DNA of 64,000 nucleotides from Calendula officinalis (taxonomy: Eukaryota; Streptophyta; Magnoliopsida; Asterales; Asteraceae), in NCBI GenBank assembly GCA_963853835.1, contig OY970824.1, forward strand, positions 2,051,001 to 2,115,000, read 5' to 3'. Positions 48,813 through 59,358 of this stretch are shown here, piece after piece; positions within the stretch are counted from its first letter, which is position 1, and each line of letters starts with the position of its first letter. A model generated the notes under the pieces. That model had not been told where the DNA came from. It made no database searches and saw nothing but the letters and a program-made list of their open reading frames with translations. Position numbers and translations under genes: made by a program.

Positions 48813-49257
48813 GACAAATCCTTTAGACTTCCTAGAATACAACTCTCCAATAGTAAGTAAAAAAGTTTAACATTATCATCCAAGTGCACAAACTACCCTT
48901 CATACTATTCCGAGTATGAATACAATTATTGAATTATCAAAATCCCAAAAGTTGTGAAGAAAAATATTTTCCATTGTTCTTCCCCATTATAATCAAATGC
49001 TTAAATTAAGTTCGTAATTGTCAATCAAATCATAGATCGATACTACGAACTTGTGATCGAATTGATGATTTTGAAGGGATTAAAACATAAACTGAAGAAA
49101 ATAAAACAGATACGAATCTGTTGTAGCAGAACAACGAAAACGGAAACCGTCGAATACTCATAAAACGTAATCCAACGCATGTAGGAGTAGGAATACTAAG
49201 CGATGAGAAGTGAGGTTGCAATCGACGATCGCAAAGGTGTTGTATTTATAGATAGCG
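48813..49257. other. Intergenic upstream of the H4-like frame
   Basis: AT-rich, ending in a stretch with a TATA-like TATTTATAG at about 49244-49252, only some 10 bases from the ATG of the H4-like frame, too close for a normal promoter of that start. Confidence 0.4.
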
Positions 49258-49503
49258 ATGGCGGTGATGATTGACAGTTGGGATGATGACGCTATTCGAA
49301 GGCTTGCTCGTAGAGGTGGTGTGAAGCGTATCAGTGGGCTGATTTATGAAGAGACACGTGGCGTGCTCAAGATCTTTCTAGAGAATGTTATCAGAGATGC
49401 TGTGACGTACACTGAACATGCTCGCCGGAAAACTGTTACCGCCATGGATGTTGTCTATGCTTTGAAACAACAAGGCCGTACCCTCTATGGTTTCGGTGGT
49501 TAG
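49258..49503 (+). CDS. Histone H4 reading frame lacking the N-terminal tail
   Basis: The 81-residue frame begins MAVMIDSWDDD, then from AIRRLARRGG to the C-terminal TLYGFGG it matches plant histone H4 residues 33-102, the whole histone fold, with no stop or indel. The one change from the usual sequence that I can name is KQQG for KRQG (R92Q). The tail (residues 1-32), with the acetylated lysines and K20, is replaced by 11 unrelated acidic residues. H4 is normally near-invariant and 103 codons long. Either a 5'-truncated copy is still open by chance or recent loss, or it is a real tail-less variant, or the upstream exon is missing here. No intron acceptor was evident at the junction. Confidence 0.7.
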   Translation: MAVMIDSWDDDAIRRLARRGGVKRISGLIYEETRGVLKIFLENVIRDAVTYTEHARRKTVTAMDVVYALKQQGRTLYGFGG

Positions 49504-50032
49504 ATTTAGAAATGTAGTGTTTAGTTATTTCTGTTTAGCTTCAATCAAAACTGATGTAATCTATCTCAGAGCTTATGGTTTTATGTTAGATATTTATAAT
49601 ATATTCAAACTAGGTTATGACCCGTGAGTTATCGTTATTTCACCGAGCGTATATTTATAAAATATAAATTGTTAATTGTATGATTGTCACATATAAAATA
49701 AGAAATTATAAAATGCTATTATAATACATGCTATTATTATTGTAAGTTTGCAACTCAAAGTGTTAGTGCTATATTTTATACCAAAACTAAATTCTACAAT
49801 ACTTAAGAGATTTCCAAAAAAATATAGGTTAAAAGAAATTCTACAATATTTGGTGTAATGTTTATATAATAAACGAATTGATCAAGTGTTTTGGTTATGG
49901 TTGGGTTTCAATCAAAACACGCTAAACTGACACATGTACCCTTACATACAAAATCATTGTATAAAAAAGGTTTTTAGAGTTAAAATATATTAATAAAAAA
50001 AGAAGAATTAAAACATTAACCATTAACCAAGC

Positions 50033-50710
50033 TAGGGGCGTTCGTTTGGACGGTTTGGTTTTATCCGAACCAAATAGGTGAAACCAAATAAAGTCCGATT
50101 TTCAAAAGTTCAAACCGAACCGTCCAAACTAATTCGAAAACCAAACCGATCCGAACCAAATAACAATTTGGTTGGTTTGGTTTGATCCGTTTGGTTTTTC
50201 CTTAAAATTTTCAAAATACTACAAAAGTATATAATATAAATAATATGAAGTTCGATATGTAAAATTACAAAATGATAAACTACTTTGTACATCAAAACAA
50301 GTCTAATTCATAGTTTTTGACATTTACAATCATATATGCAAAAATCTTGACATCAACTTTATCAAAAACTTAAAAAAGATTGTTACATCGCTAACTGATA
50401 CAATATAAAATGGAACAAGTGTTAGTATATAAACTAATTTACTATAAGAAATGTAAAGAAAATGAGTACCATAATTGCTTACGATGGAAACCAACAAGTG
50501 TTAGTATATAAATCAATTTACTATATATTACTATTCGGTTTTTTTGGACAATCCGGTTTTCACAACGGAAACCAAATTCAATCCGAAATCCAAACTATTA
50601 ATTTGGTTCATGTCCAAACCGATCCAAAAAACCAAATAACCAATCCAAATAGTCCGATTCAAAATGTCCAATTGGACAATCCGATTATATCCGAATAGTG
50701 AACACCCCTA
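50033..50710. mobile_element. Small non-autonomous hAT element (678 bp)
   Basis: Left end TAGGGGCGTTCGTTTGG and inverted right end TAGGGGTGTTCACTATTCGG, with 8-bp repeats AACCAAGC at 50025-50032 and 50711-50718. The subterminal regions repeat 'GGTTTGGTT' and 'CAAACCG' on both strands. No transposase. Confidence 0.88.
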
Positions 50711-50998
50711 AACCAAGCTGACCCTTAAAAGTAACAAAATAATAGTAAAATTAATAATTGGGGTCGGGTGCAATAATAAAGTGGAGGTCCTTATCCCCAA
50801 GGCAACATGGCACCTATTGAGTAGCATTTTTTGCTTCTTCGTAATTTAACAATTTCAGACAAAAACCAATAAGGAATCTACTCAAGTCAAACAAAATACT
50901 ATTTAAAGTAAAATATGTTAAAATTACTAATAAAGTTTTACTTTTATTCACTTATCCGGAAAACCAAAAAAAAAAAAAGTAGAGAATTGTGTTTTGAC

Positions 50999-51665
50999 TA
51001 GGGATGTCAAATTTGTACCGAACAAAACCAACCAACATGCTATCAACCATGCCAAAAATAGTTGGTAGCCAACATGTTTGGTTGGTAGTACCATATCAAT
51101 CAAGTAGTCATGGTATGGTAATGGTACAAAAATTTAAATACCATGATAATACAGTACCAACCACTAATTTATATATATACACATTATTTAGAAGAATTCG
51201 AAAAAGATAAACTACGTATGTATTATTTTTTAATAAAAGTTATAATATCGTAACATCAAAACATTCAAGTTACAACTTCTTAGCCTAATCGATCAATATA
51301 TTACATTTTTGTTATTGTGTTTGGCGTGTGAAGTAGACAAGAATGTCACAAGCTAGTTTATTATGAAAAGAATACTACATAATTTGTATTTTATCGTAGA
51401 TAGTGTTTATAAAATATTTAACGTATATCATTATCAAATATAATAGTATATAATAATATCTTGTTTTTAGTAATATTCCAAATAAATTTGTGATCTTGGT
51501 ATATACCATTACCAATTCGTACCAACCATGATTGTTGGGAGCCAAACAAATTGGTACAAAGTATAGTTGGTACGATACTGGTAGCTAGATTAGTGTACCA
51601 AGTATACTTGGTACGGTACACAGTATGTGCAAAATATGTGTGGTACCGTACCATGTTCACCCCTA
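50999..51665. mobile_element. Small non-autonomous hAT element (667 bp)
   Basis: Left end TAGGGATGTCAAATTTG and inverted right end TAGGGGTGAACATGG, with 8-bp repeats GTTTTGAC at 50991-50998 and 51666-51673. The subterminal regions are full of 'GGTAC' and 'TTGGTAC' words in both directions. No transposase. Confidence 0.88.
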
Positions 51666-52323
51666 GTTTTGACTAACACTCAACCCAAACGCAATACTAA
51701 AACCCGTGAATTATATTAGAAATGCTAATAAAGTCTTACTTTTATCCACTAATAAAAAATATCAAAAAAATTAGAAAATTAGAAAATAATAATAAAAAAT
51801 ATTGAATTGTTTTTTGACTACTACTCAAGTCAAAACAATATAAAAACCCGTGAATTATGTTAAAAATACTAATGAAGAAACCATAAATTAGGCATTTTTT
51901 AATAGCATAATAGAACCTTGATATAAACATTTCTTTAAGTGTATCAAAATCTGTAAAAGCATAACGCTTGCCAATTTTTGATGTCACCATACCTGCAATT
52001 CACATTAACCAATATCAAAACACTATCATTAATCAAACTCCATTTTATAAATATGAATAGAAACAATGCATAAACATATGGATTTTTTCCATCGACTGCT
52101 AGAACACCCCCATCAAGAAATATCTCATTCAAAAATATAAATGAAAACAAATGAATCGATCAGTTTTCTGTCACATTCCCCTTCACCATAACTTTGTTTA
52201 TCTGACCCATTTAGATAAAAACACAACCATGTGAAAAATCATAAAATAACTTATTATAGAAAAAGGAATACACAGAAACAGAGACTAACCTGCTGTTGCA
52301 GAGGAAGAAATCGTAATATATTA

Positions 52324-52587
52324 CTCCCTCCGTCCCTAAATAAAGTTCCCATTTTGCCTTCAAATTTTGTCCCTAAATAAAGTTCTCATTTCTCAAATAT
52401 AAGGGGCCCACTTAATATAATAATATTATTACCAATACTTTCACCACTAACTATCTCTTAAAACACTTTCTCTCTCCAATCAAACCTTATATTTTAATCA
52501 AAAGTAATACCAAATACCCCACCACTAACTATCTCCTAAAATGTTGTGCCCAACACAAATGGGAACTTTATTAAGGGACGGAGGGAG
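52324..52587. mobile_element. Stowaway MITE (264 bp)
   Basis: Ends CTCCCTCCGTCCCTAAATAA and TTAAGGGACGGAGGGAG, TA on both sides. Same subfamily as the copy at 62895-63307, with the shared core 'CACTTAATATAATAATATT'. Confidence 0.9.
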
Positions 52588-52924
52588 TATTTTGCAAGCC
52601 GTAACATAATTACTGTATTACATAATTTCCATTAATTTGAAATATAAACTTAAAATATCCGGATATTTAGTATATATTTTAGGAATTGATAAAATCAAAT
52701 TAATTCAAAAATAAAATAAAATAAAATAAGGAAACTGAATTTGTAGGAAATCAAATTAATAATTAGTTGAGAATTCGTTTTTTAAAATTAATTATGTAAA
52801 TCTGGAAAAATATGTAAAGCTTCCACGTCTTAAAATTAATTATCTAAAAAAGTGACACGTGTACTAAAAGGGTCTAGAAAGAAGACAAGTGGTCATATAG
52901 GCTTTGTTTTATTATATTAGTAGA

Positions 52925-53437
52925 TTTGCAATTCAGTGTATGAAATGGAAAATTGGTTTTAAGAATTTTTTTTAAGCTTAAAAGTAGTTGTAAATTATCT
53001 AACAAAAAATACGTTATTTAATTGTCCATTAATCATTTCAATCATTCTAAATGATTAAAAAATACATAGATTACGCGGATTTATTTATGGTTAATCAAAA
53101 CTTAATTAATTTCATCAGGGAATTGTCTACATAGAAGCACTAATGAAAATCATATCTTGAACCACAAAGTTTTTATGTTAAATCTTCAGATGTAAATCCC
53201 CATCACCATCATAATTTTGGCACGGACAAAAATCAACAAAAAGAGCAACATATATATGAAACCAAATTACACAAAACCAGATAATAAAAATTTTGCCCAA
53301 GATCCATTGAATTAGGTAAACCAAATCCAAAAAAAAATCAAAAAGTAGCAATATTCATCATCACTTAAACTGAATAGAAAAAAAACATATCATAAGTAGC
53401 TCAAAGACAAGCTATTAACATCTCTCTTGAAGCTGTC
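52925..53437. other. Intergenic, 3' side of the ADF gene
   Basis: AT-rich. The last 250 bases probably hold the ADF 3' UTR. Nothing else recognised. Confidence 0.45.
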
Positions 53438-54784
53438 TTAATTGGCCCGACTTTTGAAAACATCAAGATCCATTTCTGTTGGGTCGGTTGCTTGGAGCTC
53501 CACTTGAATTCCATCAAGTTCTCTCTTGAATCGGTCCTTAGAGCTTGCGTATATCATTTTGCTTCTCACTCTTGCAGTATCAGGGGACCTTCACAAGTGC
53601 AGATAGATATATAATAAACACAATACACAAAAAGAATAATTCATAAATTTAATTAAAAAATATATTATATTGTAGTACCAGGCAATGAAAAAGATCCTGC
53701 TCTTTTGGCAGTTCTCAGCAGTGACAAAATCATAGTCGAAAACAGCATATCGGCATTCATTATCAGGTAATGAAGCAGCAAAATCCTCATGGCTTTGAGC
53801 TGGTTCACCAACTTTTTCCACAATTACTTCCTTTTGCTTCTCCTCAATCTTAAAGATTATAAAACGAAATGTTCTTTTTGCCTTTAATTCCATAAATTTT
53901 AGCTTGCATTCATCGTGAACAGCCATCCCAGATGCAGCATTAGCCTGCAATACCAATATGTATCAAGTTGGATCATTTGTATACTTAATCCTAGAATAGG
54001 ATCTCTCCTACACACATATATCTGGAATAATTAGATCTAACATTCACTTAAACATATAAGAATAACATTTAACAAGTCGAATATGGATCCACACTATTTG
54101 CTATATAGGTTGAGATCCTAGCAGATTGATGCAAGAAGTGCGAACAAACGTTGATTCACTAAATTTGTAACTTTAATTCACAGTTTTACATTTTAAGTAG
54201 ATTCACAAAACTAATTGTAACCTTGATACACAATTTTGTGTAAGAATGATTACATATTCAAAAAAGAATGATTTTAACTTGTGAAAATTGTGTGTGAAAC
54301 TTACATATTTAGTGAATAAAATCAAAGTCTTAAGCTTCTCGCATATATTTAGCTTCTCATTTGATCTTGTATTTACCTATAACTACCATCACACTGCTTT
54401 ATGTTACCAATTACAAACATCATTTTTGCAAAAATATTAGCGCTATTTTCACACAGCTGGCTAAGCTAACAAAATCAAAGGCTAGGAAATTGAATCAAAC
54501 TCCATACCTAGCGATAGATCAGATTCTATTTCGAAAATTAACATATTGAAAATAAATCTGGATCGATTACAGCTCTAGGGTTTCAAATTCATCAAAATTT
54601 AACATATCACAGACAAAAAAACTAACACCAAAACACTAACAAAAACACAATTCAGCGCATTTTTCACATGAAAACACATGCTAATTTCACAGATTAACAC
54701 AATCAGTGCAACAGGTTAGCAAAATACAGATGCATAATCATAAGTCAACTGAAGTAAAACAATAAGTTTGAGGAGATTAACCAT
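53438..54784 (-). CDS. ADF: Actin-depolymerising factor (ADF/cofilin)
   Basis: Binds G- and F-actin in the cytosol, severs and depolymerises filaments. Minus-strand coding exons: 54784-54782 (the ATG alone), 53944-53679, 53588-53438; 420 nt, 139 residues, GT-AG borders. The gene layout with an exon that contributes just the start codon, followed by a long first intron, is typical of plant ADFs. Visible features: Ser6 in 'ANAASGMAV' (the regulatory phosphosite), 'FRFIIFKIEEK', 'CRYAVFDYDFVT', the actin-binding helix around 'SPDTARVRSKMIYASSKDRFKRELDGIQ', and the tail 'DLDVFKSRAN'. The longer frame reading into 'YYNIIYFL' is intron. No damage. The leader has a (GA)n run at 54886-54906. Confidence 0.95.
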
Positions 54785-55070
54785 GGCGGCAGACGATTGA
54801 TCGGAGCAGATCGGGGGATAAGCAACGGAATTGTAGGGAGAGAAAATGAAAATAAAATTGGGGATTTTAGATGAACAAAGTGTGAGAGAGAGAGAGAGAG
54901 AGAGAGATGAAGGTGGTGCGCACGAAGATAATAAACAGAGAGATTCGAGTCCTCGCTATATCGGTGGTTACCCTCGTTTCTCATATTAAAATATCAATTT
55001 AAGTTTTGTGAAATACAGTTATACCCCTTATACTATGATTCAAGTTCAAATATCAGTTTAGTTTCTAGAG
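54785..55070 (-). promoter_or_regulatory. ADF leader and promoter region, with (GA)n
   Basis: Directly upstream of the ATG on the minus strand. A (GA)10-like run (54886-54906; CT-rich on the coding strand) lies about 100 bases before the ATG. Pyrimidine-rich leaders are common in plant ADF genes. No clear TATA box seen. Confidence 0.5.
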
Positions 55071-56258
55071 TAAATTACAGGGAAGGTCCATGTGCCATAT
55101 TACTAATTACATCAGTTTTTGAACTTCGTTTATTAAATTGGACGTTCCTGGTGTATAGTTTGTTACACCCATGATCCCTACTCCCATTAAATTTTTTTAA
55201 ATAACCAAACTACCCTTTTGGCCTTTAGTAATAAAACAAACACAAAAGATTATGAATGCAATAAGTGATAAACCACATATACCATCTGTGAAATTTACTG
55301 TTAATTGATTTTTTTTTCTCTTTTATTCATATTCTTACACCACATTAAGACTCACCACCCAACTTTATCTCTTTGAATCAAAAGCTCAATCAATAACCAT
55401 TACCGCCGCGTTACCAAACCCTCTGAAAAGTTGATCCATACTCAACTCCTACATTCGGTTACTTTCTCCAGTTGTTTCGTCAATGGTGACATTCTATCGA
55501 CATGCGTTTAAAAAACACAAACTCCTCTTGAGACCTGTATCAATTGTCTGAATCAAATTATATGGAATCCACCAATCAAAAACAGAAAATTGTTTTACAT
55601 AATTGATGCACATCGCCAGAGGAGTTGGCATTTTGCACACACAGGTCGATAGAACGTCACCGATGGCGGAACAACTAGAGAAGGCAACCAGAGGTAGGTT
55701 GATGATGAATCGACTTTTCAAAGGGTTTGGTGGCGCGACAATAATGGCTTTTTATTGAGGTTTGAATTTGAAGAGATAGAAGTGTTTGGTGAGTCTCAAT
55801 GTGATCTAAGAATATGGATAAAAAAGAAAAAGAAAAAAACCAGTTAATTGAAGTAAATTTCACAAATGATCACTATGATTTATCATTTATAACATTCATA
55901 GTTATTTATCTTCGTTTAATTATAAAATGATAAAAAGGTGTTTTAGTCATTTAAAAAAGTTTAACAATAATAGGGCCCATATGTGTAACAAATTCTATAA
56001 CCATATATGTCAACTATAAAAAATGAAGTTTATGAACTAAGATTGTAATTAGTGATAAAGAAATGATATTTCTTCCTACTTGTATGTATACTTACTTTTA
56101 AACTTGACATGTGTTATCCATTAATCTCTTTTCCTCATATCATCACTTGATCTTGTTACTTATCATGGTCAAAATGAATAGGAATATAGTAGAAAGAAAT
56201 GATAGGAAGAAACATCATTACTCTAGTGATAAACCAAATGAATTTTTCGTGTAATTTA
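55071..56258. repeat. Giant imperfect inverted repeat (foldback element)
   Basis: The left arm (55071 to about 55548) pairs with the right arm (about 55580 to 56258) over almost their whole length. Shared words include 'TTTGTTACAC', 'TTTTTTTAAAT', 'GTGAAATTTACT', 'ACCAAACCCT', 'GTTCTATCGAC' and 'CAACTCCTC', each inverted between arms. By eye the arms are roughly 75-80% alike, with a short loop near 55565. The right arm is split by a MITE at 56060-56223. The frames across it come from symmetry and show no known protein. It may be a foldback transposon or an inverted gene-fragment duplication. Transcription would give a long double-stranded RNA. Confidence 0.75.
56060..56223. mobile_element. 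Small MITE with 9-10 bp target repeat
   Basis: The 164-bp element has inverted ends 'AATGATATTTCTTCCTA' / 'TAGGAAGAAACATCATT' and is flanked by TAGTGATAAA at 56050-56059 and 56224-56233. The repeat length suggests a Mutator-type MITE. It interrupts the right arm of the giant inverted repeat. Confidence 0.75.
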
Positions 56259-56337
56259 ATCTTTTTAGTTTTACAAGCTAGGTGTCCAAATAATATAATT
56301 TTCCAATCAACCATCTCCAGGTTAGAATCAGGGCTAC
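56259..56337. other. Short spacer
   Basis: Unique-looking DNA ending in the target repeat GCTAC (56333-56337) of the solo LTR. Confidence 0.5.
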
Positions 56338-58973
56338 TGCAACGCCCCGAAATTTCTGGTAATTTAATATTGCCTTAGTTTATATTTCTTGTATTTAAAA
56401 TGATTTTAGTGTTAATTGTTGCACTATGAGATTAATTAAGTCCAATCCTTCTTTTATTCTTTTTGTGACTAGTCATGATAATTGATAAAAACTATACTGA
56501 AACAACTCTCCATATTTAAGTGTTATATTCTGATATTCTTTTGTGAATTAATATCGTTAGTGAAATTTCGAGTGAGTGGGCCGGACCTTTAAAGAAAAAG
56601 GGAGTTGTTGGTTGGGCTCGTGTAAGGCATGCTGTGGCCCATCCGCCTAGTAATCTGAGTAAAGCTGTGAAAGTTGTAGAGTCGAATACCTAGGGAAATA
56701 CTTCCTCCGTATCAAAATAAGTGACACACTTTTCTTTTTGGGGTGTATCAAAACAAATGACACACTTTGAAAACTTTCATTTTTTGGTAAAAATAGTGGG
56801 ACTCATACCCACTAACTATCCACTTTAATAAAGTGAAATTACCCTTATACCCTTACTTTTACTTTCAAAACTCATTAATATCACCTTATTCAAGAAAAGT
56901 GGGACTCATTCTCCACTAATTATGTACTTTAATCCATTTTAACCTATACTTTAAACTTTTACCTTAAAAAACGTGTAAACCAATTTATGTCACTTATTTT
57001 GATATGGAGGAAGTATATAAAATAGGGTGGTAGTATTCTTCTTTTACCCTAGCCGCAATATCCCTCACTATTCTTTATTATTACCTTCTTTTTCAAGAAA
57101 GTCCCACCGTCCTCCATGAAAACCGCCTCCTCCGCCACCTCGTTTTTGTTATTCCGGTGAACTCGTTTCTGTTTTTACCGGTGGACTCCACAACATCGTT
57201 CTTGTTTCCGGCTAAGCTCCGCCGTGAGCTTCTCCGATCGACCACCACCTCCGCCCGGTTCCTGTTTCCAGTAAAACACCACTCGTTATTGCCGCCGCCA
57301 CCGTTTTGTTTCTATTTCCGGCAACTAAGCTCGTTTCTGTTCTCGGAGAGCGCCACCACCGTAACCTTTATTTCCGAGAGCTCCCGTTTCAGTGAGCTCC
57401 ACTGCCGTACGACCGGAGCTACGTCACCATCGCCACCCGCTCGTGTTTCCGGTGAAGTTCCATCGCCGCCGGTTCTGACTTTTGCCATCGCTGTCATTTC
57501 TGAGTTCCACCGCCATCGAGCTTCACTCCGGTGAGCTCCATTATTTCGCTACTTTATTCTTCCAATAAACAATCGTTTACTTTCCGGTTCTTTTTTTTTA
57601 CCATTGAATCCATTGTAACCATTTGGTGTTCTTGTTCAGCATGGCGGTCTCGAGCAACTGAGATTTTTGGAAGATTACAAATTTGAGTTACTATTGGTAT
57701 AACATGTTCCCTCCATTTTCGATTTTTGCCATCGGGGTACTCTTTTGGTTTAAGAAGTTGATGGGTTTGGTCAAATGGTTTATTTATTTATTTATGAGTT
57801 GTCATTTTGAGTATTATATAAAATTTGTTTGGTGGAAGATTTCTTTTAATGAACTTGTTGAATCCATGGTATTGGTATAAAAACAAAACGTGTCCTGTAA
57901 TCTACTATTTTCAAATCAAGAAGTATTTTACTATTATTTTAATTAAAGGAAATATCTTACCATTATTTAATTATGGGAAAGTTTTTATTATTATCTAAAC
58001 AAAGAAAATGTTTTATTAATATTTAAATCAAAGGGGAATGTTTTACATTGTTAAAAACGAGTCTTGAGTTGAGTCTAATCCGCTTAATCTTCGTGTCTTA
58101 GGATCGTCTAGACGCTAGCTGGGCAATAGTGTAGAGTGCTGAGAGATCTTCGGAGCTTATGTTTTCGAGGTGAGTATTCTCATCGTGTATTCAATTATAA
58201 CGTTATACATACATGACTTATATGTTTCATTACTTGCACTATATTTGCTATCTGAGTTTGATCTGCTATCTGAGTATCTGTTCTTATTATTACTGATCTG
58301 AGACATTAGTGTCTGGGTATTTGAGCTCATCATAGGGTTGAACTGTACTGCTGTGAACTTATCTAGGTTATCTGTGATCTGAGCTATCTGGGTCATCTGA
58401 GTTAATTATGTTAAAGAGATAAAAACATAATAAATACACATCTGGGTTTTAGGCTATCTGCCTATCTGGGATCACCTCCCGTCTGAGTTTTGGGATCACC
58501 TCCCGTCTGAGTTTTGGCTTACGCCTATCTGGGGTGCGAGGAGGGGCGAGGTTGATCTCTCATCCCGAATCACACAAGCGCGCTATATAAATTAAAATCT
58601 GAGAAAAATAAATCTGAGTAATAAATTTGAGTAATAAACTGAGTAGAGTCTGAGTAGGAGTACACCGATGTGCCCTCATGTGTTGTATGTTATGATTGTT
58701 TACATTTTCTGAATATTCACTCAGCTTTCCGCTGACCCAAAACTTTCCCCATTATTTCAGGTATTAGCAATGGCAGAGAGTTGGTGGACGGTTCACAGCT
58801 GTATCATTTTAAACTTATTTATTAAACTTAATTTTTATTTAAAACCCTTTTCCGCATTAAATATATTTTAAATGTTAAACATTTATATTTGAATTTATTT
58901 ATGGGTTTTTTTTTTATTTATTTAAATCTTGTACTTATTTTTTTTTTTTTTTTTGAAAAATTTGGGTGGTACA
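56338..58973. mobile_element. Solo LTR (2.6 kb), probably Ty3/gypsy
   Basis: Starts TGCAACGCCCCGAAATTTC and ends GGGTGGTACA, with 5-bp repeats GCTAC at 56333-56337 and 58974-58978. TG...CA ends and a 5-bp target repeat without internal domains or a second copy indicate a solo LTR left by recombination, or a large non-coding LTR derivative. It includes a Stowaway (56701-57013). A C-rich part (57100-57530) opens frames without known homology; 58440-58540 repeats 'GGGATCACCTCCCGTCTGAG'. The TGCAACGCCCCG start suggests a chromovirus (Tekay-like) LTR, but this is from memory and weak. Confidence 0.75.
56701..57013. mobile_element. Stowaway-type MITE (313 bp)
   Basis: Ends CTTCCTCCGTATCAAAATAA and TTATTTTGATATGGAGGAAG, TA on both sides. 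Same family and length as the element at 63525-63837. Nested in the solo LTR. Confidence 0.9.
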
Positions 58974-59358
58974 GCTACCATCGCTTTTACCATAGTCACC
59001 CACTTCTTTTTCCTTTAGAAACCGACAACTGTCTACATGTTGATCTTTGTGCGCGTCAACATTCATTCGTTCGCGCCTTTTTCCCCCATTTTCGCTACAT
59101 TGGGCTGGGAGGTAACTTGCTCACCATTAGACTGGGCGTAACGCATGACCGTTCGCAGTTTGGTCACCCTTGCCACATCTGCGCCACATCAGCTTTCTCT
59201 CTCCTGATCAAACACACGACCAGACAGCGATCAAATGCCCGTAATGGGTGACCGTTCGGATTTTTTTTTTTTAATTTAAATTTCATTAATAATTAAAACA
59301 TTACATTAAAAATAATTTAAAACATTACATTAAACATAACTAAAAAAAATTAAAAAAA

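Larger units (their letters stand above)
49610..52924 (-). mobile_element. Non-autonomous Helitron with nested hAT and Stowaway insertions
   Basis: On the minus strand it starts TCTACTAATATAATAAAAC after an A (52925) and ends CTAG before a T (49609). The start resembles the other Helitron here (TCTTTATATCTAATAAACC), and both ends share 'CCCGTGA' near the CTAG. The 3' hairpin is weak in this copy. Inside are two hATs (50033-50710 and 50999-51665) and a Stowaway (52324-52587). The remaining core, about 1.7 kb, has a short exon-like minus-strand stretch near 51990-51880 ('VTSKIGKRYAFTDFDTLKEM') that I do not recognise. No RepHel gene. Confidence 0.65.

Noticed and set aside
53591..53678. ADF frame running past exon 2
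   Set aside because: Intron: the donor after 'FFIAW' joins to exon 3, which supplies the conserved SPDTARVRSK.
57157..57534. 125-residue plus-strand frame as a gene
   Set aside because: It lies in the solo LTR in a C-rich block, with no known motif; the minus strand is also open.
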